Assembly: GCA_947176425.1 (NCBI GenBank)
Contig: CAMWQV010000180.1
Span: 1-5,533 of the forward strand
Length of the DNA stretch: 5,533 nucleotides
Direction: 5' to 3'
DNA from: an uncultured Clostridia bacterium
Lineage (GTDB): Bacteria > Bacillota > Clostridia > Oscillospirales > Oscillospiraceae
The position numbers were made by a program, and so were the translations under genes. Of the stretch, positions 1 through 5,514 are shown piece by piece. How positions within the stretch are numbered: the first letter of the stretch is position 1; each line of letters opens with the position of its first letter. Under the pieces are notes generated by a model that saw only the letters and a list, made by a program, of their open reading frames with translations, did no database searches and was not told the DNA's origin.

Positions 1-2571
1 GCAGGACGTACACAGGCTTTGCTCTATGCCGGCTGTTTGGAACGCAAATTTGGGCGGCGGCCTATGATATTTACCACCAACGGCTTTGAAACATTCTTTT
101 GGGATGACCAGACGGGGCCGCAGCGCAAAGTCAGCGGCATTTTTAGCAGGGATGATCTGCAAAAGCTGATGACCCGTCGGACGGATCGTATGAACTTAAC
201 GGCAGTCTCGATAAACGAAAAGATCACCGACCGGTATTATCAGAAAGAGGCGATTCGAGCTGTCTGTGAAAAAATTGAACAGGGTTTTCGGAAGCATCTG
301 TTAGTTATGGCTACCGGAACCGGCAAAACCCGAACAGCGTCTAGCCTGACGGATGTGCTGAGCCGTGGGAAATATGTGACAAACATTCTGTTTTTGGCAG
401 ACCGCACGGCGTTGGTTAAACAGGCAAAAGATGATTTCAAAAAATATCTGCCCGATTTATCCCTGTGCAATCTATGTTTGAATAAGGAAAATGTACAGGC
501 CCGCATTGTCTTTTCCACCTATCCAACCATTCTCAATGCGATAGATGAAATGCGTTTGAGGGATGGACGGCGGCTTTTTACTCCTGCCCATTTTGACCTG
601 ATTATTATTGATGAAAGTCATCGAAGCATATTCAAAAAGTACCAGGCGATTTTTGAGTATTTTGATGCGCAGCTGATCGGGCTGACTGCGACGCCTAAAA
701 CCGATGTGGACCGTAACACCTATGATTTCTTTGAAATGGAGCAGGGTATCCCTACTTACGCCTATGATTACGAAACCGCCGTCTATGAAGATCATGTGTT
801 GGTGCCCTATTATAATTATGAAGTTTTGATGCAGTTTGAGGAAGACGAGGGTATTCTTTATGACAAGCTCTCCGACGAAGACAAAGAGCGATATGAGGAT
901 GATTTTATAGAGGATGACTATTTGCCGAAACTCATTCCTTCCAGCAAACTAAACAAATTTATATTCAACGAAACAACCATAGATACTGTATTGCAGGATT
1001 TAATGGAACGCGGCATTAAGACGGCCGGCGGAGACCGGATAGGGAAGACGATTATATTTGCGCAGGGCAAAGATCATGCAGAATTTATCCTGCAGCGTTT
1101 TAATAAACTGTATCCGCAAGAAAAGGGCCGGTATATTCAGCGGGTGATTTGTGACGATGCCTATGCGCACAGCGTTATTGAAAATTTCAAAAAACCGGAC
1201 GAGCCGCCGTATATTGTTGTCTCTGTGGACATGATGGATACCGGCATTGACGTACCGGAATGTGTCAATCTTGTATTTTTCAAAAAGGTGCGTTCCAAAA
1301 CAAAGTTCTGGCAAATGCTGGGGCGAGGGACCCGTCTTTGCCCAGGGCTTGCTTGCATAGACCAGATTGACGGAGAGTACACAGACAAACGGCGTTTTTT
1401 AATATTTGATTACTGCAAGAATTTTGAATATTTCCGCCAGCATAAGGAAGGTTACGAAGTGCGGGAGACGAAAACACTTTCAGAAAACATCTTCTGCAAG
1501 CGAATCCGGCTGGCTGCGCTTCTGCAATCGCCGGACTTTGCAGAGAGTGGTTTTCAAGCATGGCGGACAAAACTGATTACGGTTTGTCACAGCCAGATAA
1601 TCGCTCTGCCGCAGGATCGGATTGCGGTGAAAATGCAGATAGAGTATGTGGAGAAATACAAAGAAATTGCTGCTTTTTCCCATCTCAGTGAAGAGGACAC
1701 ATACAATTTGTTTCATAAGATTGCGCCTATTGTGTATTCGAATGACCAGGACGAATACGCCAAACGATTTGATAATTTTATGTATGGGCTTATTCTGGCA
1801 GACTTGGAACAAAAGCCCGCATTCCGTCATGCAAAGAAGGAATTGTGCGACATAGCAGCACTTTTGGAGGGCAAGATAAATATTCCGCAAATCAAGGCGA
1901 AGCTTCCGATCATTCAGGAAATCAACTTAGATTCGTTTTGGGAAAGAAACGATGTCCTTACTTTGGAAACGATTCGTCAGGAACTGCGTTCATTAATACA
2001 ATTTATTATAAACGCAGGCAGTCGCAAACCCTTTATTTTCACGAAGCTAAGCGATCCTGTTGTTGAGCAGAAGGAAGGGGTTCTATTGGACCCCGCATAT
2101 GATTTTGAGGATTATCGTACAAAGGTAAATCGCTATATCAATGAGCATGGAGACACGCTGGCAATCTATAAGCTGACGCATAATATTCCGCTGTCCGCTG
2201 GAGATTACACCGAACTGGAACGCATATTGACAACCGAACTTGGCAGCAGGGAAGATTATGTACGGGAATTTGGGGATACTCCATTCGGGCTGCTCGTGCG
2301 CAGAATTGCAAAATTGGATCACGAAGCAGCAATGAAGGTGTTTTCCGAGTTCATCAATGATCAGTCTCTGACCCAGCAGCAGATTTCTTTTGTCCACAAG
2401 ATTATTCATCATATTGAGCAGAACGGATACATGGAAAGTATCATAGAACTGAGAAAACCGCCTTTTGATAAGCCGATCAATTTCATCAGGCTGTTTGATG
2501 CAGGCCGGCAAGAACGGCTGATCAAGCTAATCAATACCGTGAAAGATAATGCCATTTATACTGTAGCATGA
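1..2571 (+). CDS. hsdR: Type I restriction enzyme R subunit (HsdR), 5' end truncated by the window
   Basis: This is the motor and nuclease subunit of a type I restriction-modification complex. With HsdM and HsdS it translocates DNA using ATP and cleaves unmodified DNA far from the recognition site. The frame is open from base 1. The TTG at 19 is not the true start, because coding sequence continues upstream of it (AGRTQA). The visible QALLY near the left edge fits the QxxxY motif that follows the D...ExK core in HsdR nuclease domains, so that core lies outside the window. Counting from the TTG codon, the superfamily 2 helicase motifs are intact: Walker A ATGTGKT (98-104), motif Ia around LFLADRT (124-130), DESH box (198-201), TAT (223-225), motif IV IIFAQG (345-350), motif V DTGIDVP (407-413) and motif VI QMLGRGTR (432-439). 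The remaining ~400 residues fit the linker and EcoEI-type C-terminal domain. About 856 codons are visible of a protein usually ~950-1100 residues. No frameshift is seen. hsdM and hsdS are not in the window, and no clear terminator follows the TGA. Confidence 0.95.
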   Translation, partial: AGRTQALLYAGCLERKFGRRPMIFTTNGFETFFWDDQTGPQRKVSGIFSRDDLQKLMTRRTDRMNLTAVSINEKITDRYYQKEAIRAVCEKIEQGFRKHLLVMATGTGKTRTASSLTDVLSRGKYVTNILFLADRTALVKQAKDDFKKYLPDLSLCNLCLNKENVQARIVFSTYPTILNAIDEMRLRDGRRLFTPAHFDLIIIDESHRSIFKKYQAIFEYFDAQLIGLTATPKTDVDRNTYDFFEMEQGIPTYAYDYETAVYEDHVLVPYYNYEVLMQFEEDEGILYDKLSDEDKERYEDDFIEDDYLPKLIPSSKLNKFIFNETTIDTVLQDLMERGIKTAGGDRIGKTIIFAQGKDHAEFILQRFNKLYPQEKGRYIQRVICDDAYAHSVIENFKKPDEPPYIVVSVDMMDTGIDVPECVNLVFFKKVRSKTKFWQMLGRGTRLCPGLACIDQIDGEYTDKRRFLIFDYCKNFEYFRQHKEGYEVRETKTLSENIFCKRIRLAALLQSPDFAESGFQAWRTKLITVCHSQIIALPQDRIAVKMQIEYVEKYKEIAAFSHLSEEDTYNLFHKIAPIVYSNDQDEYAKRFDNFMYGLILADLEQKPAFRHAKKELCDIAALLEGKINIPQIKAKLPIIQEINLDSFWERNDVLTLETIRQELRSLIQFIINAGSRKPFIFTKLSDPVVEQKEGVLLDPAYDFEDYRTKVNRYINEHGDTLAIYKLTHNIPLSAGDYTELERILTTELGSREDYVREFGDTPFGLLVRRIAKLDHEAAMKVFSEFINDQSLTQQQISFVHKIIHHIEQNGYMESIIELRKPPFDKPINFIRLFDAGRQERLIKLINTVKDNAIYTVA

Positions 2572-2595
2572 TGCAGCATTCGGACAAAGCATATT

Positions 2596-2659
2596 GTTCT
2601 TATGGACATGGAACGGATTGCTTTCTTTGGAACGGCAAAGAACTTTTGTTTGACTGTTC
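2596..2659. promoter_or_regulatory. Cluster of GAAC/GTTC half-sites with a degenerate LexA/DinR-like box
   Basis: The gap between hsdR and the polymerase gene carries GTTC at 2596-2599, GAAC at 2611-2614, 2630-2633 and 2640-2643, and GTTC at 2656-2659. The best operator candidate is GAAC-tttt-GTTT at 2640-2651. It has the spacing of the Gram-positive LexA box core (GAAC-N4-GTTC, flanked by C and G) but one imperfect half and non-consensus flanks. It overlaps the -35 element of the promoter at 2650-2678, where a repressor would block RNA polymerase. SOS control is the known regulation of many Y-family polymerases, so the placement makes sense. LexA binding here is an inference; another regulator using GGAAC repeats is equally possible. 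Confidence 0.45.
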
Positions 2660-2678
2660 TGTATATCTCTGTTATAAT
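2650..2678 (+). promoter_or_regulatory. Sigma-A promoter of the polymerase/YolD operon
   Basis: A -35 element TTGACT (2650-2655) and a perfect -10 TATAAT (2673-2678) are separated by 17 bases, the optimal spacing for the housekeeping sigma factor. Transcription would start near 2685, giving a leader of about 30 bases before the TTG start at 2716. The near-consensus strength suggests the promoter needs repression, consistent with the overlapping half-site cluster. It also means the downstream operon need not depend on hsdR transcription. Confidence 0.85.
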
Positions 2679-2715
2679 AGAAATATCCAATTACTCAGCA
2701 GGGATGTGAGCAGAT

Positions 2716-4233
2716 TTGAAAACGAGAACATATATTGCCATCGATTTGAAATCATTTTATGGGAGCGTGGAATGTGTTGAACGGGGCCTTGACCCGTTAA
2801 CTACTAATTTAGTGGTGGCAGATTCCAGCAGAACAGAGAAGACCATCTGTCTTGCAGTCACGCCTTCTTTGAAATCCTATGGCATATCTGGAAGAGCCAG
2901 GCTGTTTGAAGTTATTCAGAAAATCAAAGAGATTAATGCAATGCGTCAGCGGAAAGCGCAGGGACGGACATTTTCGGGTTCTTCTTGGAACGATAACGAA
3001 CTGAAAGCATCACCAAATCTTGCCGTAGATTATATCATTGCTCCGCCTCGTATGGCATTATATATGCAGTACAGCGCAAAAATTTACCAGCTGTACCTGC
3101 GATATGTTGCGCCAGAAGACATACACATTTATTCCATTGATGAAGTGTTCATGGATGTCACTGGCTACCTGCAAACTTACCGTCTTACGGCACGGGAGCT
3201 GGCTATGAAAATAATTTTAGATGTGCTGTCTGCTACAGGCATTACAGCAACAGCAGGCATCGGGACAAATCTTTATCTATGCAAAGTCGCTATGGACATC
3301 GGTGCAAAGCATATTCCGGCGGATAAGAATGGGGTACGAATAGCAGAATTGGATGAAATAAGTTACCGCCGTACGCTGTGGAACCACCGGCCCCTGACAG
3401 ACTTCTGGCGTGTTGGCCCTGGCTATGCAAAAAAATTAGAGTCCAGTGGTCTGTACACAATGGGAGATATAGCCAGATGTTCTTTGGGAGGACCGTTCGA
3501 TTATCACAACGAAGACCTTCTGTACGAGCTGTTTGGTGTTAATGCAGAGTTGCTGATCGATCATGCCTGGGGGTGGGAACCATGCACAATTGCGGATATC
3601 AAGGCATACAAACCAGAGTCCAACAGTATCGGTTCAGGGCAGGTGCTGCAATGTCCGTATCCCTATAATAAGGCGCAGACAGTTATTCGAGAAATGGCTG
3701 ATCTTTTGGCTTTGGAGCTGGTAGACAAAAGACTTGTTACAAATCAAGTGGCACTAACTGTTGGATACGATATCGACAATCTTAAAAACGGAAGCTCTTA
3801 TAATGGCATCGTTGCAATAGACCGATATGGACGGTCAGTTCCGAAGCACGCACAGGGAACAGAAAATCTGAAGGAGTATACGTCATCTGCAAATAGAATT
3901 GTAGCGGCGTTACTGGACTTATTTGAGCGAATCGTGGACAAGAAACTGCTGATCCGCAGGATCTACCTTACAGCAAATCATGTTGTGGATGAAGCGGATG
4001 CTCTGGCAGAGGATCAGCCCTTTGAGCAGATGAGCATGTTCACAGACTATACAGAAATGCAAGAAAAAAGAGCCGCAGAAACCGCTGTGCTTGACCGCGA
4101 AAGAAGAAAGCAGGAAGCGATGCTGGCAATTAGAAAGAAGTTTGGAAAAAATGCGATCATAAAGGGGACAAGCTTACGGGAAGGTGCTACAATGATTAAC
4201 CGCAATAATCTGATTGGGGGACATAGAGCATGA
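2716..4233 (+). CDS. Y-family translesion DNA polymerase, UvrX/UmuC-like
   Basis: This is a damage-bypass polymerase that copies past lesions at low fidelity, of the ImpB/MucB/UvrX group common on Firmicute prophages and conjugative elements. The start is the TTG at 2716: an in-frame TGA at 2707-2709 excludes anything further upstream, and a later ATG would remove the catalytic D10. The purine-rich GGGATGTGAG just upstream is a moderate ribosome binding site. The palm carries the metal ligands D10 (YIAIDLKSFY) and D142/E143 (YSIDEVFMD), with Y15 at the steric-gate position. LAVTPSLKSYGISGRAR (46-62) is the conserved fingers segment, followed by an insert around residues 75-105 with APPRMALY (109-116). 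The thumb and little finger occupy roughly 190-420. QMSMF (438-442) matches the sliding-clamp-binding pentapeptide seen near the C-terminus of such polymerases. A basic helical stretch follows, and the tail reads NRNNLIGGHRA. At 505 residues it is longer than DinB (~350-410) and UmuC (~420). The stop overlaps the next gene's ATG. Confidence 0.95.
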   Translation: MKTRTYIAIDLKSFYGSVECVERGLDPLTTNLVVADSSRTEKTICLAVTPSLKSYGISGRARLFEVIQKIKEINAMRQRKAQGRTFSGSSWNDNELKASPNLAVDYIIAPPRMALYMQYSAKIYQLYLRYVAPEDIHIYSIDEVFMDVTGYLQTYRLTARELAMKIILDVLSATGITATAGIGTNLYLCKVAMDIGAKHIPADKNGVRIAELDEISYRRTLWNHRPLTDFWRVGPGYAKKLESSGLYTMGDIARCSLGGPFDYHNEDLLYELFGVNAELLIDHAWGWEPCTIADIKAYKPESNSIGSGQVLQCPYPYNKAQTVIREMADLLALELVDKRLVTNQVALTVGYDIDNLKNGSSYNGIVAIDRYGRSVPKHAQGTENLKEYTSSANRIVAALLDLFERIVDKKLLIRRIYLTANHVVDEADALAEDQPFEQMSMFTDYTEMQEKRAAETAVLDRERRKQEAMLAIRKKFGKNAIIKGTSLREGATMINRNNLIGGHRA

Positions 4234-4640
4234 ATAAGGGATATGATGACATCATTGATTTACCGCACCATGTCTCCCGAAAACATCCCCGTATGTCTAT
4301 GACCGACCGTGCCGCTCAATTTTCACCATTTGCTGCACTATCAGGCTATGAAGCTGCAACCCAAGAGGCTGCCAGACTGACAGTTCCACAAATAGAATTG
4401 GCTGAAGACGCAAAAGCGATACTGGAGCAAAGGCTGCACTTGCTCTCATGTACAATTGCAGATCATCCAGAAATAACCATTACTTATTTCCAGCCGGATA
4501 AAAGAAAGACAGGAGGCTCGTATGTTACCATTACCGGAACAGCAAAAAGAATTGATGCTGTTGAAGGTACCATAATAATACAAGATGGCTCAAAAATAAT
4601 GATAGATGATATAACTAATATATGTCTGTCCGAAAAATAG
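4230..4640 (+). CDS. YolD-like domain protein, partner of the Y-family polymerase
   Basis: This 136-residue protein carries the YolD-like domain. The signature MTDRAAQFSPFAALSGY lies at 24-40, followed by a helical stretch (41-72) and a beta-rich C-terminal half (82-131) with alternating hydrophobics and ITGTAKRIDAVEGTI. YolD-domain genes are repeatedly found beside UvrX/YqjW-type polymerases in Firmicutes and have been proposed as functional counterparts of UmuD. The exact biochemical role is not established, and nothing here resembles a self-cleaving LexA/UmuD peptidase. The ATG overlaps the polymerase stop codon (ATGA), which indicates translational coupling and near-equal synthesis. A G-run at 4216-4220 sits 9 bases before the start. 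There is no signal peptide or membrane segment, so it is cytoplasmic. It is the last gene of the operon, ending one base before the terminator stem. Confidence 0.9.
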   Translation: MNKGYDDIIDLPHHVSRKHPRMSMTDRAAQFSPFAALSGYEAATQEAARLTVPQIELAEDAKAILEQRLHLLSCTIADHPEITITYFQPDKRKTGGSYVTITGTAKRIDAVEGTIIIQDGSKIMIDDITNICLSEK

Positions 4641-4641
4641 A

Positions 4642-4690
4642 AAACAACCTCCATGTCTCATCTCAATAGACGAGACCATGAAGGTTGTTT
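4642..4690. terminator. Shared (bidirectional) hairpin terminator between convergent operons
   Basis: An inverted repeat pairs AAACAACCT (4642-4650) with AGGTTGTTT (4682-4690), then CATG (4652-4655) with CATG (4677-4680), then TCTC (4656-4659) with GAGA (4672-4675), leaving a loop of about 12 bases. There is one C/A mismatch (G-U on the minus strand) and one bulged base. On the minus strand the stem is followed by TTTTCTATTTTTC, a good U-tract, so it should end the minus-strand operon (5251-4727). On the plus strand the U-rich run lies inside the stem (TTGTTT) and then turns GC-rich, so termination of the polymerase/YolD operon is likely but weaker. Confidence 0.8.
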
Positions 4691-4726
4691 GCCGCTTGCA
4701 AATTAGACGCCCAGGCCCTCGGACGC

Positions 4727-5071
4727 TCAGACCTTTTTGAGTCCTTTGCATCCGATAACCTGACCCTCGTCATCCTTGACGAGATCGCCGGGGGTGTACA
4801 GGTCGCTGCGACCGCCGACCGCACTGGCAGTCATGGACGACACGATATATACCGTGCCTTCCACGGGAGAAGGAAGCCCTTCCACCCGTCCAAATGTGCT
4901 GCGAACGACCGGAATCCCCGCAACTGAGGGCAGGTCCTCTTGGACCAAAGAGACGCGGACAACGCAGCCGGAGAAGGGGATGGTGAACCGTTCCTCTTCC
5001 GAGACGACAATCGTTACATCATGAGGTGTCAGGTTCACAAAATTAACCCCATTATAGCTCGTGCCTTCCAT
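4727..5071 (-). CDS. Conserved 114-residue protein of unknown function
   Basis: Not a named family that I can identify, but the sequence has the texture of a conserved protein found in clostridia and some phages, where short relatives share NLTPH near the N-terminus, a GIP-V-R-T-FG-VEGLP core and a GT-YIVS strand. Here these are NLTPHDV (13-19), GIPVVRSTFGRVEGLP (52-67) and GTVYIVSSM (72-80). They are followed by GRSDLYTPGDLVKDDEGQVIGC (87-108), which is rich in turns and acidic residues. It is probably a small soluble beta-rich protein, with no signal peptide or membrane helix. The ATG at 5071 is preceded on the minus strand by AAAGGGG (5086-5080) with an 8-base spacer, which fixes the start. 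The gene lies 36 bases after the 47-residue membrane protein and before the hairpin terminator, so the two are probably co-transcribed. Overlapping plus-strand frames lack ribosome binding sites and recognisable motifs. Function is unknown; the family link is from memory. Confidence 0.85.
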   Translation of the reverse strand: MEGTSYNGVNFVNLTPHDVTIVVSEEERFTIPFSGCVVRVSLVQEDLPSVAGIPVVRSTFGRVEGLPSPVEGTVYIVSSMTASAVGGRSDLYTPGDLVKDDEGQVIGCKGLKKV

Positions 5072-5107
5072 TCTTCATACCCCTTTCATTTTTTGTGCCA
5101 GAACGCT

Positions 5108-5251
5108 TCAAAACAATGCGTCAACAGAAAATAACGCATTGATTTGGTCGGTGAATTGGGTTGTAAGCATATCGACGACACATTTAGCGCTGATAACTAC
5201 TACCACTGCGATCAAAATAATAATAACCATACGAATAACCCTGTTAGACAT
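5108..5251 (-). CDS. Small single-pass membrane protein, 47 residues, unknown function
   Basis: A short open frame starts with ATG at 5251 and ends with TGA at 5110-5108. It has an ideal ribosome binding site, AGGAGG (5265-5260), 8 bases before the start. The peptide begins MSNRVIR, then has a continuous hydrophobic segment of about 15-17 residues (MVIIILIAVVVVISA, 8-22) and a polar, slightly acidic tail containing KCVVD, TTQFTDQINALF and ending SVDALF. With basic residues before the helix, the positive-inside rule predicts N-terminus inside and tail outside. The Cys at 24 is preceded by Lys and does not form a lipobox. The next gene in the same direction starts 36 bases later with its own ribosome binding site, so a two-gene operon is likely. 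Small hydrophobic peptides of this kind include holin-like proteins, type I toxins and membrane-complex subunits; nothing here decides between them. Confidence 0.75.
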   Translation of the reverse strand: MSNRVIRMVIIILIAVVVVISAKCVVDMLTTQFTDQINALFSVDALF

Positions 5252-5333
5252 CTTTCATTCCTCCTAGTTTATTTTTCAGCCTTTTTAACATGGTTGTCTT
5301 TTTATATGCAGATCTAAGAAAAATTATTAAAAT
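5244..5333 (-). CDS. Possible short basic peptide (upstream ORF), 29 or 15 residues
   Basis: A very strong Shine-Dalgarno sequence, AAGGAGGTG (5347-5339 on the minus strand), is followed 7 bases later not by ATG but by ATT (5333). From that ATT the frame stays open for 29 residues: a hydrophobic start (LIIFLRSAY) followed by a strongly basic part (KKTTMLKRLKNKLGG). It ends at TAA (5246-5244), overlapping the ATG of the 47-residue membrane protein by 8 bases. An internal ATG at 5291 would give a 15-residue peptide, but without a good ribosome binding site. A GTG at 5372 would give a longer 42-residue form, also without one. ATT starts are rare (infC is the known example), so the coding status is uncertain. 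What supports it is the strong Shine-Dalgarno site with no other start to serve, and the stop/start overlap, which would couple translation to the next gene. Confidence 0.35.
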   Translation of the reverse strand: MLIIFLRSAYKKTTMLKRLKNKLGGMKDV

Positions 5334-5338
5334 CTGAA

Positions 5339-5385
5339 CACCTCCTTGTCTGACAGGAGCATCCTGATTCACTTGGCAGAGGAGG
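5339..5385 (-). promoter_or_regulatory. Nested hairpin that would sequester the AAGGAGGTG ribosome binding site
   Basis: Read on the plus strand, CCTCCT (5341-5346) pairs with AGGAGG (5380-5385) and CTG (5350-5352) pairs with CAG (5377-5379), leaving a 3-base bulge. Inside is a perfect 5-bp hairpin, CAGGA-gca-TCCTG (5354-5366). In a minus-strand transcript the outer stem would mask the Shine-Dalgarno sequence in front of the possible short peptide. An alternative pairing of CTCC (5342-5345) with GGAG (5356-5359) competes with the outer stem, so the region could switch between two folds. Whether it works as minus-strand RNA, plus-strand RNA or not at all cannot be settled here. No convincing -35/-10 pair was found on the minus strand upstream of it. 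Confidence 0.4.
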
Positions 5386-5393
5386 CAAGGTAT

Positions 5394-5432
5394 CCGGCTT
5401 CCCGAAAAAGCCTTACAGCTCTATTATGCCGG
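5394..5432. other. Inverted-repeat segment in the gene-free stretch before the plus-strand terminator
   Basis: CCGGC (5394-5398) can pair with GCCGG (5428-5432), enclosing or competing with a GGCTT (5396-5400) / AAGCC (5408-5412) hairpin with a 7-base loop. The two pairings share bases 5396-5398 and so exclude each other. Together with the hairpins at 5339-5385 and the terminator at 5454-5490 this makes a continuous run of potential RNA structure across the non-coding stretch. It matches no riboswitch or T-box signature that I could recognise. Bases 5433-5453 are AT-rich and contain nothing identifiable. Confidence 0.3.
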
Positions 5433-5453
5433 CAATTTTCAAATAAATATCAG

Positions 5454-5490
5454 AAGAACCCTCGCCCAATCAGGACGAAGGTTCTTTTAT
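5454..5490 (+). terminator. Intrinsic terminator on the plus strand
   Basis: AAGAACC-c-TCG (5454-5464) pairs with CGA-a-GGTTCTT (5476-5486), with a single C/A mismatch and an 11-base loop, followed directly by a T-rich tail (TTATTTT). The strong tail is only on the plus-strand side. The genes immediately to the left run the other way, so the transcript it ends must begin within the preceding non-coding stretch or be antisense to the minus-strand operon. It lies about 25 bases before the start codon at 5515, the position expected for a transcription attenuator. The loop is complementary to bases 5362-5369. Confidence 0.8.
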
Positions 5491-5514
5491 TTTGTGGTTT
5501 GCTGAGGTGAATTA

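Noticed and set aside
19..21. TTG at 19 as the start of hsdR
   Set aside because: The frame is open to base 1, the codons before it continue conserved HsdR sequence (QxxxY region), and there is no ribosome binding site; the gene simply enters from the left.
1000..1890. Several 75-136-codon minus-strand frames inside hsdR
   Set aside because: They are antisense shadows of a well-supported gene, with no ribosome binding sites or recognisable motifs.
2568..2780. A 70-codon plus-strand frame overlapping the hsdR stop and the start of the polymerase gene
   Set aside because: It runs through the promoter and into the polymerase coding sequence, has no ribosome binding site and shows cysteine-rich, unpatterned sequence.
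5108..5251. Assignment of the 47-residue membrane peptide as a type I toxin
   Set aside because: The size and hydrophobic helix fit, but the tail is not basic, no antisense promoter was found and it shares a likely operon with a second gene; the evidence is insufficient.
4685..5267. Four overlapping plus-strand frames of 64-82 codons opposite the minus-strand cassette
   Set aside because: None has a good ribosome binding site or family motif, whereas the minus-strand frames have clear Shine-Dalgarno sequences, a hydrophobic segment and conserved-looking motifs.
5301..5338. AT-rich imperfect dyad CAGAT...ATCTG as a minus-strand promoter, operator or attachment site
   Set aside because: The TATAAA-like sequence inside has no acceptable -35 at 16-18 bases, the dyad arms are only five bases (5309-5313 and 5332-5336), and no duplicated core pointing to an attachment site is visible.
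5252..5514. T-box, SAM, TPP, cobalamin, c-di-GMP or similar known leader RNA
   Set aside because: None of the conserved signature strings I know for these classes could be found on either strand; the stretch is reported only as structured and unclassified.
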